Shown here in pieces: positions 1 through 7,544 of a stretch of 42,839 bases of DNA (position 1 is its first letter; each line of letters begins with the position of its first letter). The DNA lies in the NCBI GenBank assembly GCA_016208255.1, contig JACQYK010000122.1, positions 1-42,839 of the forward strand, given 5' to 3'. Source of the DNA: Deltaproteobacteria bacterium (GTDB lineage Bacteria; Desulfobacterota; RBG-13-43-22). Below the pieces are notes generated by a model. It worked only from the letters and a program-made list of their open reading frames with translations. It had not been told where the DNA came from and made no database searches. The translations under genes and the position numbers were made by a program.

Positions 1-132
1 CGAAGGATGAACTGGTTTGTCCGAGGCCGTCTGATTAAGCACTTGCAAAGACGTAGTCAGCGACCCTTCCGGCCACCGGAGGGACGGAGTTTTTACAAAC
101 ATTTTCAATATCTGAAACTGATTTACTTGTAA
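1..132 (+). CDS. Group II intron reverse transcriptase/maturase, C-terminal end (partial)
   Basis: Reading from the first base gives 43 codons to a TAA stop with no start; the gene continues off the left edge. The visible residues contain WFVRGRLIKHLQRRSQRPF followed by RPPEGRSFYKH, the typical last segment of group II intron-encoded proteins (LtrA-like). In this family the protein splices its own intron RNA and reverse-transcribes it into new DNA sites. The stop is followed about 50 bases later by the intron's domain V hairpin, as expected for an ORF placed in domain IV. The identification rests on this tail plus the RNA structure; the subclass cannot be assigned from so little. Confidence 0.8.
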   Translation, partial: RRMNWFVRGRLIKHLQRRSQRPFRPPEGRSFYKHFQYLKLIYL

Positions 133-249
<117 letters not shown>

Positions 250-327
250 TGGCAAAAACATTTTTAAAACAACTGAAGTGTTACAAAAACTTTAGAATAC
301 TATTTTAATTGAAAGGAGGATCATTCC

Positions 328-1545
328 ATGAGGACAAAAAAATTCCAGATTAAGCTGTTATTTCTGCTTTTGACGCCCTTCTTGATGGGTTTAGCCAACG
401 GGGTCCGGGCTGAAGAGATCCTGGTCAAAGGAGTCCCTTATATAGCCCAAAAAGCACACATTGATTGAGCCCTCACTTCCAGAGCCATGGTCCTTGGCTC
501 CAAAGTGAAAGGGGTCTCCTACCCCAAATCAGTCTATCTTTCCACAAGCCCTTTTGGGTTTTTCTATATTCAGGGGGCGCTGGCTTTGCCTTTCAGCCGC
601 TGGACAGAGGCGGACGACCGATGGATAGCCGAACTCTTGGGATTGTCCTGGGAAAAGAAAGGCACCCCCCCGGGACTTGAGGGTGAAGCAGCCTGGAATG
701 AATATATCCATCGTGTGGAAGAATACTTAAAAAGAGGGATACCGGTTCAAACCTATTACAATTGGACCCCCAATCCCCAGGAAGAAAAATTAGACAGGAT
801 AGTGACCCCGGGCGGTGAGAGGGCCTTTTGGTGGGAGGGAATGACCAAAAAAACAAGACCGGACACCCACTCTTTTGTCATTGTGGGAATGGATAAGAGC
901 AATGATCAAGTCCGCATCAATATGCCTATAGGCGGCTGGTTCGGTTTGGAAAAATATAAAGAGGTTAAACTCTCTTACTTAAAAAAAAGGATCGAGCCCC
1001 TGCGCCGGGATTTAAAATATACGACCATCGCTTATGCGCCCACCGGCAAAACCCAGAAAAGCGAACAAGACATTCAAAAGCTGACCAAAGATAGAATCAT
1101 CAAGAAAATCCTTGGGGATCGGGAGGCCTATCCCGAGGGGAGCCCTCGAAACTTCCTGTACGGCATCAAGGCGCTTATGGCGCTGCAGGAAGATTTGAAT
1201 GTTTCCAGATTTATCGGTATACTGGAAAACAGATCCAAACTGCAGGGAATTTCACCTCAGGAAATTCTCGTTATGATGAAACTTGGCTTTTACCAGATGA
1301 AGTTTATCACCTCCCTGGCCGCCGAGTATCTTGAAGAGGAAAGGAGGATTCCCGAATGGGAATGGTTGAGTCAGCTTCATCTTCAATATTATAAGCTTTA
1401 CATTTCGAGTATCAAATTGGTCGATCTTTCCAGGACTGGTGAAACCAAAGGCAACTGGTCCGAGCGTTTCAAGCCGGTTCTTCTGGACATGCAGACCACC
1501 CTGGGGATCATCATCGCCCATATGAAAAAGTATCCGGCTGCCTAA
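328..1545 (+). CDS. Candidate selenoprotein: secreted C39-like (papain-fold) protein with in-frame TGA at the catalytic Cys position
   Basis: ATG 328 has a strong ribosome site (AAAGGAGGA) 7-8 bases upstream and starts a signal peptide (MRTKK, a hydrophobic stretch, then cleavage near VRA-EE). The frame stays open to 1545 (405 codons) except for one TGA at 466-468 (codon 47). Around it the protein reads VPYIAQKAHID-TGA-ALTSRAMVLG. In C39-like and related peptidases the motif is Q-x5-C followed by TSxAMVL: the TGA sits exactly where the nucleophilic Cys belongs. About 150 residues later DTHSFVIVGMD supplies the partner His. A SECIS-like stem-loop follows the TGA (separate entry). The C-terminal ~170 residues are helical and unrecognised. 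I read it as a selenocysteine protein acting outside the cytoplasm. The alternative is a one-base nonsense change of a Cys codon (TGC/TGT to TGA), or a sequencing error. Substrate unknown. Confidence 0.6.
473..508 (+). promoter_or_regulatory. Putative bacterial SECIS element
   Basis: Four bases after the TGA (466-468) the RNA can fold as TCACTT (473-478) with AAGTGA (503-508), a small internal loop (CCA/CA), then GAGCCA (482-487) with TGGCTC (495-500), all perfect pairs, capped by a 7-base loop TGGTCCT (488-494). The loop carries GGTC, the same core as the E. coli fdhF SECIS loop; a G lies in the first two loop bases, and 19 bases separate the TGA from the loop. As I recall the bacterial SECIS rules, spacing of about 16-37 bases and an early loop G are what SelB needs. 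Fold judged by eye, no energy computed. Confidence 0.55.
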
Positions 1546-1609
1546 ACGAACCGAACCGACTTTTGAGCTTTAAAAGAAGTTAGCCGAAAAAAGGTAGTTA
1601 TTCCGAAAT

Positions 1610-1912
1610 TATTAATGGTCTCAAAATAATATTGACCCGAAGCGGATGGGCTTACCAGACAGAGGGCCGGAGGGGTCTTTTCTTTGGGGGTTGTCCACCC
1701 CAACGCCCAATGCTTCTTTGCCGGGCAAATTGTTTAACTAAATCCAGAGCAGGCCTTCACCATTGCTGGAAACGGGCTATGATGTATGCCCTGCCTCGAA
1801 TCAAACTTTGCTGGACTGGCCGGGATTGGGCGATAAGTCACCCTTTGGACAATCCCCAAAGAAAAGACCCCTCCGGCCCTCTAATGTCAATATTATTTTG
1901 AGACTAATAATA
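1610..1912. mobile_element. MITE-like palindromic element, copy 1
   Basis: The ends carry an 18-bp perfect inverted repeat (1619-1636 with 1886-1903, TCTCAAAATAATATTGAC) extending imperfectly into flanking ATTATTA. Inside lies a second, 29-bp perfect inverted repeat (1661-1689 with 1854-1882). No credible ORF is present. Bases about 1788-1858 recur in the element near 31.4-31.7 kb with high identity (GCCCTGCCTCGAATCAAACT and GATAAGTCACCCTTTGGACA). The layout fits a non-autonomous, transposase-mobilised or structure-driven repeat lying between the selenoprotein and amidohydrolase genes. It could also be transcribed into a long hairpin RNA. Confidence 0.7.
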
Positions 1913-1946
1913 CGGCAATTTCTGGTCTCAGGATAGCAATCTTTCT

Positions 1947-3488
1947 ATGAGCGATCTGTATCTAACCAATGCCCTGATTGAAACGATGGACCCTGATTTC
2001 CCGAGGGCGGATACGCTGGCCATAAAAGAGGGGCGTATCCTGGCTGTGGGGACCGGGGACAGGCTTAAAGAGCTTATAAACAGCCGTACTGATGCGGTCG
2101 ATCTAAGCGGGAGAACCGTATTGCCCGGCTTTATCGACGCCCATCTCCATCTGCGCGCCCTGGCCGAAAGCCTGATTACTTTGAACCTCAGCCCGGAAAG
2201 CGGGATTTCATCCATCGGGCAGATTCAGGAAAGGATTCATCAGGAATCCCTGAAGCGCCCGCCAGGGACCTGGATCAGGGCCGGAGGGTATAATGAGATC
2301 TACCTTGCCGAACAAAGAGATCCGAACCGGTGGGACCTGGATCCAGCGGCCCCCGATCACCCGGTGAAACTGACCCATCGTTCCGGCCACGCCCAGGTTT
2401 TAAACAGTCCCGCTTTGAAATGGCTGAATATCACCATCGAAACACCGGATCCCCCAGGGGGATTAATGGAACGGGATTTGGAGACGGGTGAACCGACCGG
2501 GGTCTTTTACGGAGCTGGTGATTTTCTTTCAGAGTTAATCCCGCCTTTAAATAGGGAGCAGTTGGATCAGGGTGTAAAGCTGGCCAATCAGGAATTGGTT
2601 AAGGCCGGCATCACCAGTTTTCAGGATGCCTCATCCAGAAATGATCTGGAGCGCTGGTTGTCTTTTGAGGGATGGAAGACCAATGGTTTTTTGGACAGCC
2701 GGGTGGTGATGATGCTTGGTTGGAAAGGATTTGAGGAATATCAGTCCAGCCGGTTCCCGATCATTAGAGATAAAAACCAGCTTAAACCGGGAGGAGTAAA
2801 AATTGTCCTGGATGAAACCAGCGGAAAGCTTTTTCCAAGCCAGGAGGAGTTAAACGGGATCGTGCTTTCCATCCACAAGGCTGGTCTGCAGGCGGCCATC
2901 CATGCCATCGAAGAAACAGCCGTGAGGGCCGCCTGCACCGCCATTGAATATGTCGGGAGAAACGTGGCCCGCCGGGATCACCGGCACCGGCTCGAACATT
3001 GTTCGGTATGCCCTCCGGACCTGGCCGAACGAATCGCTTCCTCCGGGATCATGGTTGTGTCCAATCCCGCTTTTATCTATTTCAGCGGTGAGCGGTATCT
3101 TAAGACCGTTACTCCTTCCCAGTTTAACCATTTGTATCCTTTCGCCAGACTGATAAAAAACGACGTCCCGGTAGCCGCCGGCTCGGATGCCCCCGTCGCC
3201 CCGGTCAATCCGCTGGCGGGGATTTACGGGGCGGTCACCCGAAGGGCCAAAACAGGCGGGGTCGTTTTGGAAAAAGAAAAGATAGGGGTCTATGAGGCCG
3301 TGGCCATGGTTACCGGTACGGCGGCCCGAAGCTCATTTGACGAACATCAAAAAGGCCAGATCGCACCGGGGAAAATGGCCGACCTGGTGGTTTTGAGCGA
3401 TAACCCTTTTTCGGTCCCGGAGGAAGAGATCAAAAACATTCAAGTGGAGATGACGATTATCGGCGGTAAGGTCGTTTACAGCATTTAA
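1947..3488 (+). CDS. Amidohydrolase family 3 protein (YtcJ-like)
   Basis: A 513-residue TIM-barrel metal-dependent hydrolase of the amidohydrolase superfamily. Visible hallmarks: the beta-sandwich start (ALIETMDPDFPRADTLAIKEGRI without the spacer), the first metal motif GFIDAHLH at residues 61-68, later barrel histidines (AAIHAIEE, HRHRLEHC) and the Asp of AAGSDAPVAP near residue 410. The C-terminus ends in the sandwich strand APGKMADLVVLSDNPF. Members act on amide or related C-N bonds of small cytosolic substrates; which one cannot be told. No signal peptide. There is no strong ribosome site before ATG 1947, but homologous length starts here. It stands alone between two repeat elements. Confidence 0.9.
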   Translation: MSDLYLTNALIETMDPDFPRADTLAIKEGRILAVGTGDRLKELINSRTDAVDLSGRTVLPGFIDAHLHLRALAESLITLNLSPESGISSIGQIQERIHQESLKRPPGTWIRAGGYNEIYLAEQRDPNRWDLDPAAPDHPVKLTHRSGHAQVLNSPALKWLNITIETPDPPGGLMERDLETGEPTGVFYGAGDFLSELIPPLNREQLDQGVKLANQELVKAGITSFQDASSRNDLERWLSFEGWKTNGFLDSRVVMMLGWKGFEEYQSSRFPIIRDKNQLKPGGVKIVLDETSGKLFPSQEELNGIVLSIHKAGLQAAIHAIEETAVRAACTAIEYVGRNVARRDHRHRLEHCSVCPPDLAERIASSGIMVVSNPAFIYFSGERYLKTVTPSQFNHLYPFARLIKNDVPVAAGSDAPVAPVNPLAGIYGAVTRRAKTGGVVLEKEKIGVYEAVAMVTGTAARSSFDEHQKGQIAPGKMADLVVLSDNPFSVPEEEIKNIQVEMTIIGGKVVYSI

Positions 3489-3490
3489 TA

Positions 3491-3622
3491 CGAAAATAGG
3501 GTTCAGGGTCGATTGAGCTCTGTTTTCATGTCCCGGCATCCGAATGGATGCCTCCTGTATTAGGTCGGCAGAGCCGACCGGCTCGTGGTGCCACGCCCCA
3601 AAAGGCGGGGCATGGCGGTTTA
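3491..3622. repeat. Palindromic repeat family R2, copy a
   Basis: Starts CGAAAATAGG, contains TTTTCATGTCCCGGC, a hairpin GGCATCC/GGATGCC, a second hairpin GGTCGG-CAGAG-CCGACC (3563-3579), and ends in a CACGCC...GGCGGTTTA segment. The same order occurs at 7336-7519 and, inverted and partial, at 15963-16011. It lies just after the amidohydrolase stop. No T-tract, so it is not an ordinary terminator. Confidence 0.7.
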
Positions 3623-3680
3623 GAGGGGGGTGGTTCACTAATCCCCCCGCCTTTTCGTAAAGAATCTTAAAGGATTTTTT

Positions 3681-5070
3681 CTATTTCCCCATCGACTTAA
3701 CCGGGGTAATCATCTCCTGGAGTCCGAAGGGGTCTTTGAACTCGAATTCCGGCCTGAATTTTAATTTCTTTACTCCCCGATTATTGAGGTATTTGGCCAT
3801 CTCCAGGTTGATATCGGCCGGGATATCTACACCCGCTTTAGCCAAGGCTTGCCGCAGAAGTCCCTCGGCCTTGGCGGACAGGGCGACGGCATCCCCGCAA
3901 ATCCGGCCTGCTTCCGAAGGATTATGAAAACCGACGGAGTTTTCAGCCCCGATAAAGATCACCCGATAGAAGGCCTCGAGATAAAGATCCTTGGCCTGCT
4001 GATAGAGGTTTTTGTCAATAGTTTTCCCCTGCTCCTGTGCTTTGTGAGCGGTCTCAAACAGTTTGGCCGTAACCGCGGTTCCGTAGCCAGCCCGGTTCAT
4101 CAGCGAAACCGTACGGTCCTGAGTAGCAACAACCTGTTCTTTTAACCATGGAGGGGTTTCGGTGTGAGTCGGCGCAGGCCACATCGGCCTTCCAATGGAC
4201 ACTGTTCCGGCTGTAAAATTCGTATTCGGGGTGACGGATAAAACCTACTTTGAATCCGGTTACGGCCTGGGTCCATTCCAGATGAGAAGGGTCGCCTTTA
4301 ATAACTTTAATGATATTTTCGACCGAGATGTCACCCGGCTTGCTGCCCTGCCAGGGGAAGAAGACGGCCTTGGATTTCATCTCCGGATCTTTTTGCACGA
4401 TATAGGTCACATGGCACTGAGCACAGACCAGACTGCGAAGTTCCTGACGACCCAACTGGTTGGCGTCTTTCCCGATATCTGAAAGGGCTTTGCTCAAGGT
4501 CCAGCGGGAAAGCTTGGGGTTCAGGGTCTTGTTGTCATGGCAATCCACACAAGTCACCCCTAGTTTTTGAAAATTCTGAGGGATTTTACTGTGGACTTCC
4601 AGATAGGGAAGCTTAAAATAATCAACCCCCATTTCCTTCTGCAGTTTGGGGGCATAAGGGGTTTTGCAGGTCAGGCATGCTCCCCCGGCCTTCAAGCGGG
4701 AAGGATCAATTTCCAACTGGTCGATCAGCATGTAGTGATGCCCCCGGGGTTCATTGTATTCCACCCCAAAACCCCAGCCGTTAAAGAGCAGGGCCATGTA
4801 AGGGAATTCGCTTAATTTGTCATAAATAACCTTGTCGGTGTCATAACCTTTTTTATATTTGCTCTTTTCAGAAGGTCTGGGGTCCTGGGTTTTAAGCCAG
4901 GATTCGTATTCCAGGGGGTAGGCCTTTCCCCAGTTAGCCGGATCAAAATCGCCGTCGGCGATGGCCACGGTTTTAACCGGTTCCGGTTTGGAGGGGGAAC
5001 AGGCGAATATCAATAATCCTCCGGCCGAGATAAAAAGGGCGATAACTAAAACAAGCTTTATTTTTTTCAT
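3681..5070 (-). pseudogene. nrfA: Cytochrome c nitrite reductase catalytic subunit, disrupted
   Basis: NrfA reduces nitrite to ammonium with six electrons in the periplasm. Start ATG 5070 follows GAGGAAGG at good spacing; the N-terminus is a lipoprotein-like signal (LLIFACSPS). Visible haem sites: CLTCK (the special Lys-ligated active haem), CVDCH and CAQCH. The fourth site reads CADSH at about 4165-4180 and the frame is then lost; the other frame takes over at TETPPWLKEQVVATQDRT and runs to 3681. Restoring two bases (GACTGTCAC) would give CADCH, but the ~40 residues and the fifth CxxCH site that normally follow would still be absent, as if the region between haems 4 and 5 had been deleted between similar haem-coding bases. 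Either a true pseudogene or an assembly collapse. nrfH lies immediately upstream. Confidence 0.85.
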
Positions 5071-5104
5071 AAGCACCTTCCTCTTTTGCTGGCCTATAAT
5101 ATCG

Positions 5105-5581
5105 TCAATTAAGGGTCAAGGTTTCGATTAATCCGCTATGGGTATGTGTCAGCCGTCGATGGCAATCCCAACATTTCCGGTCGTCCGTGGAGACGCGGGC
5201 CATGGTTTCTTCATGGCAGCGCTCACAATTGGCTTTAACGATTTTGACCCCGCTTTCGGATAATCGTATCGTTTCCGGGACTCTTCCGGAATAGAAAATG
5301 AAGGTATCCCACATGCCCTGATAGCTTTTTTGGAACAGGTGATTGACTATTTGGTCATTCGGAAGATGGCAGTCGATACATTTGATTCGACGATGACCCC
5401 CTTGATGCCGCCAGGATTCATACTGGGCTTCCATGACATGGCAGGCGGCGCAGAATTCGGGGGTTTCGGATTTGGCATAGAGCTTGGGGGGGCCGAAGGA
5501 AGCGACTAACCCCCCGGCGACAGCGACGATTATACCAATCGCCAAAAAAGACCAGAACCGTTTCCCTTGAAGAAGTCCCAT
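5105..5581 (-). CDS. nrfH: Cytochrome c nitrite reductase small subunit, membrane quinol dehydrogenase
   Basis: 158 residues of the NapC/NirT/NrfH family, which anchors NrfA to the membrane and passes electrons from menaquinol. One N-terminal membrane helix (about residues 10-30) is followed by four haem-binding sites: CAACH, CIDCH, CERCH and CWDCH. This size and four-haem pattern is typical of NrfH. ATG 5581 has a GGGAG ribosome site. nrfA starts 35 bases after its stop, the usual nrfHA order, so the pair is one operon. The gene itself appears intact although its partner is broken. Confidence 0.93.
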   Translation of the reverse strand: MGLLQGKRFWSFLAIGIIVAVAGGLVASFGPPKLYAKSETPEFCAACHVMEAQYESWRHQGGHRRIKCIDCHLPNDQIVNHLFQKSYQGMWDTFIFYSGRVPETIRLSESGVKIVKANCERCHEETMARVSTDDRKCWDCHRRLTHTHSGLIETLTLN

Positions 5582-5787
5582 GAATTACTCCCTGTCATCG
5601 ACAAAGTGAATGGGTTGGGGGAAAGCCTTATGGACGAGCCTTAATTTTGGAATTGATTATTCTTTATCACAATTATTAATGGAGGTCTTTGACTTAAGTC
5701 AAGGAATTGGTTCCAGGGCGGGATCTTTCGGCCAATCCGTGGATATCGTAAAAGGTATTGCGGGCGAGGCCTTCGAGACGAGGCTCT

Positions 5788-6744
5788 TTAGAGTCGCTTC
5801 AGCACAGCCCCGTAGCCGTCCACCAATTTTTGAACCACTTCGCCGGCACCAAGTATCTCATGAACCAACCCGGCCGAGGAGCCGCAATAAGCTTCTCCGT
5901 TGTCCAGATCACCCTCAAGACCGGCCCTTCTGGAGGCGGCATGACCCATAAATTCCCTTAATTCATCGGCTGAAGCGCAGGCAGCTTCCATGCCTAAGAG
6001 GACCTGGGAAAATTCGGTGTTTTTGAGGCTTCTGCTGGGAACCAGTTGGCGGCAGGTGATGACCGTGTCCGTGTCCCCGGCCTGGACAATAGCTTCTTTA
6101 TACTTTTCGTGGGCGATACATTCGGTTACGGCCACAAAACGCGTTCCCAATTGAACCCCCTCGGCCCCCAGGGCAAAAGCGGCGACCATCCCCCTGGAAT
6201 CGGAAATCCCGCCGGCGGCAATGATCGGCAACTTCACCGTGTCAGCAATTTGCGGGATCAGGGAGAAAAGGGGTAATTCATCAAAGCCGTTCCGCGCCGC
6301 CGCTTCCACTCCTTCGGCGATGACGGCGTCAACCCCGGCGGATTCAGCGACCTTGGCCTGTTTAACCGAACTGATGACATGGAGAACCTTGGTTCCCCCG
6401 CTCTGCAATAATTCCGTGTAAATCCGGGGATCACCGGCAGCGGTGATCGCAACCTTGACCTGGTGGGCCAGAATCAGGTCTATTAACAGGCCACAATCCC
6501 GGAGATCCAGGGGGATATTGACTCCGAAAGGTTGTTGAGTCAGCGATTGGGCTTTTTCAATCTGGGCGGCAAGGTTCTCTACCGGGTCCCCGTCAGGGGC
6601 CATACCGGCCATGGGGCTGATCACGCCCAATCCACCGGCGTTGGAAACAGCAGCGGCCAACCCGGCATCGGCCAGCCAGAGCATGCCTCCTTGAAGAATT
6701 GGATAAGCAATGCCTAACAATTCGCCTATTCGTGTTTTTTTCAT
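5788..6744 (-). CDS. Nitronate monooxygenase / FabK-like FMN flavoprotein
   Basis: 318-residue TIM-barrel flavoprotein of the 2-nitropropane dioxygenase family. Seen: the N-terminal YPILQGGMLWLADAGLAAAV strand with VSNAGGLGVIS, the phosphate-binding LPIIAAGGISD near residue 185, and GAEGVQLGTRFVA. These are the FMN-binding landmarks. The family includes nitronate-oxidising enzymes and FabK enoyl-ACP reductases; the insert RNGFDELPLFSL replaces the HGG motif of classical nitronate monooxygenases, so the true reaction is open. Cytosolic. No clear ribosome site precedes ATG 6744 in the T-rich (coding: A-rich) leader. It lies head-on to no partner gene; nrfH is downstream on the same strand. Confidence 0.85.
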   Translation of the reverse strand: MKKTRIGELLGIAYPILQGGMLWLADAGLAAAVSNAGGLGVISPMAGMAPDGDPVENLAAQIEKAQSLTQQPFGVNIPLDLRDCGLLIDLILAHQVKVAITAAGDPRIYTELLQSGGTKVLHVISSVKQAKVAESAGVDAVIAEGVEAAARNGFDELPLFSLIPQIADTVKLPIIAAGGISDSRGMVAAFALGAEGVQLGTRFVAVTECIAHEKYKEAIVQAGDTDTVITCRQLVPSRSLKNTEFSQVLLGMEAACASADELREFMGHAASRRAGLEGDLDNGEAYCGSSAGLVHEILGAGEVVQKLVDGYGAVLKRL

Positions 6745-6802
6745 TTTATTTTTTGATTTTTTTTACCGCAGACAAAACAGACTTAGACGGACGAAAAGAG
6801 AT

Positions 6803-6831
6803 GTGCTGATTGACGACCTGTCAATCAGCAC
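6803..6831. repeat. Perfect 12-bp inverted repeat
   Basis: GTGCTGATTGAC, five-base loop, GTCAATCAGCAC. It lies in the 184-base gap between the flavoprotein and desulforedoxin genes, beside a second small hairpin (GGCCTTTTCGGCC). No T-tract follows closely on either strand, so it looks like an intergenic palindrome, not a canonical terminator. Confidence 0.6.
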
Positions 6832-6928
6832 CCTACCGGCCTTTTCGGCCAGGGGGTTTTCCCCTGTAGACTTTTATCAGAGGAAAACCGTCTGGGTGAG
6901 TCTGTGTGGGTCCGCGGCAAAAATTATT

Positions 6929-7069
6929 TTAATCGGAGGAGGGTTTCTTTTTGGGCTGTTGAACTGCCATTTCCTTATCACAGCAAACCGGATTACTGTC
7001 ACTGGCTTTGGTGCAAAGGATAACAGTCCCGCATTCCGAACATTCATATCTTTTTCCTAACTGACTCAT
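6929..7069 (-). CDS. Desulforedoxin-like mini iron protein (46 aa)
   Basis: Reads MSQLGKRYECSECG, then CTKASDSNPVCCDKEM. The CxxC plus adjacent CC spacing is that of desulforedoxin and the N-terminal domain of desulfoferrodoxin, which bind one Fe(SCys)4 centre for electron transfer. ATG 7067-7069 is preceded by GGAGGTATCCC, an excellent ribosome site; a longer in-frame start upstream would run through the neighbouring small gene and is rejected. A third Cys (CTK) lies between the pairs. The tail is Lys/Pro rich. Forms a tandem pair with the gene just upstream. Confidence 0.8.
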   Translation of the reverse strand: MSQLGKRYECSECGTVILCTKASDSNPVCCDKEMAVQQPKKKPSSD

Positions 7070-7085
7070 GGGATACCTCCTTTTG

Positions 7086-7205
7086 TTATTTTTTGATCTC
7101 CATCGGTTTTCCACAGCAGACCAATTTACCGTTGCCGCCTTTGGTAACGATATAGATGGACCAGCATTTTTCACAGGTATATTTTTTTCCGATTTGATTG
7201 GCCAT
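7086..7205 (-). CDS. Desulforedoxin-like mini iron protein (39 aa)
   Basis: A 39-residue ORF: MANQIGKKYTCEKCWSIYI, then LVCCGKPMEIKK. Four Cys in the CxxC...CC pattern match desulforedoxin almost exactly in length and spacing; the residue after the second Cys is Trp where Gly is usual. ATG 7205 has GGAGGAG upstream, and the stop is followed within a few bases by the ribosome site of the second copy (6929-7069), so the two are co-transcribed. Likely a small cytosolic electron carrier or metal protein in oxidative defence. Confidence 0.82.
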   Translation of the reverse strand: MANQIGKKYTCEKCWSIYIVTKGGNGKLVCCGKPMEIKK

Positions 7206-7335
7206 GTTCGCTGACTCCTCCTATTTTAATTCTAAAACTTTCGGTTTATCTTCCTGGGGATTTTGTTAACAACCACTCTAAGTAACTAAATATTTTAAAT
7301 AATCACTTCTTGCCAGGTGATTTATTTATATAGTT

Positions 7336-7519
7336 CGAAAATAGGATTCGAGGTTAACCTCGCCCAGTCCTATTTTCATGTCCCGGCTTCTTTTAAGAAG
7401 CCTCCTTTTCAGGTCGGGCCGCTCGGCTTTGCCGAGCTTTCGAAGAGGCTCCCTTTGGGGAGCCGATAGGCCGACCGTATCGCGGTGTCACGCCACCAAG
7501 AGCGTGGCCTGACGGTTTA
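7336..7519. repeat. Palindromic repeat family R2, copy b
   Basis: Shares CGAAAATAGG, TTTTCATGTCCCGGC, a hairpin (GGCTTCTT/AAGAAGCC), a GGTCGG...CCGACC stem and the GTGTCACGCC...GACGGTTTA end with copy a at 3491-3622. The GGTCGG/CCGACC stem, which has a five-base loop in copy a, here encloses a 53-bp double-hairpin module (7418-7470). It lies between the desulforedoxin operon leader and the acyl-CoA ligase end. Confidence 0.7.
7418..7470. repeat. Nested double-hairpin module, copy 1
   Basis: Two short hairpins in series: GCTCGGC-TTT-GCCGAGC, then GGCTCCC-TTT-GGGGAGCC, joined by TTTCGAAGA. The same architecture with changed but still paired bases occurs at 31516-31567 and 31728-31779. Here it sits inside the loop of an R2 repeat stem. 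Confidence 0.6.
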
Positions 7520-7544
7520 ATATTAGGCAGTTCCCGCCCAAATG

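Noticed and set aside
487..1545. Separate 352-residue gene starting at ATG 487
   Set aside because: No ribosome site at 487; the upstream frame from ATG 328 with signal peptide is continuous apart from the TGA and supplies the expected motif, so 328 is the true start.
4054..4202. Independent gene for the C-terminal part of nrfA starting at the Met near 4202
   Set aside because: The Met lies inside the frame-lost haem-4 region and has no ribosome site; both parts belong to one broken gene.
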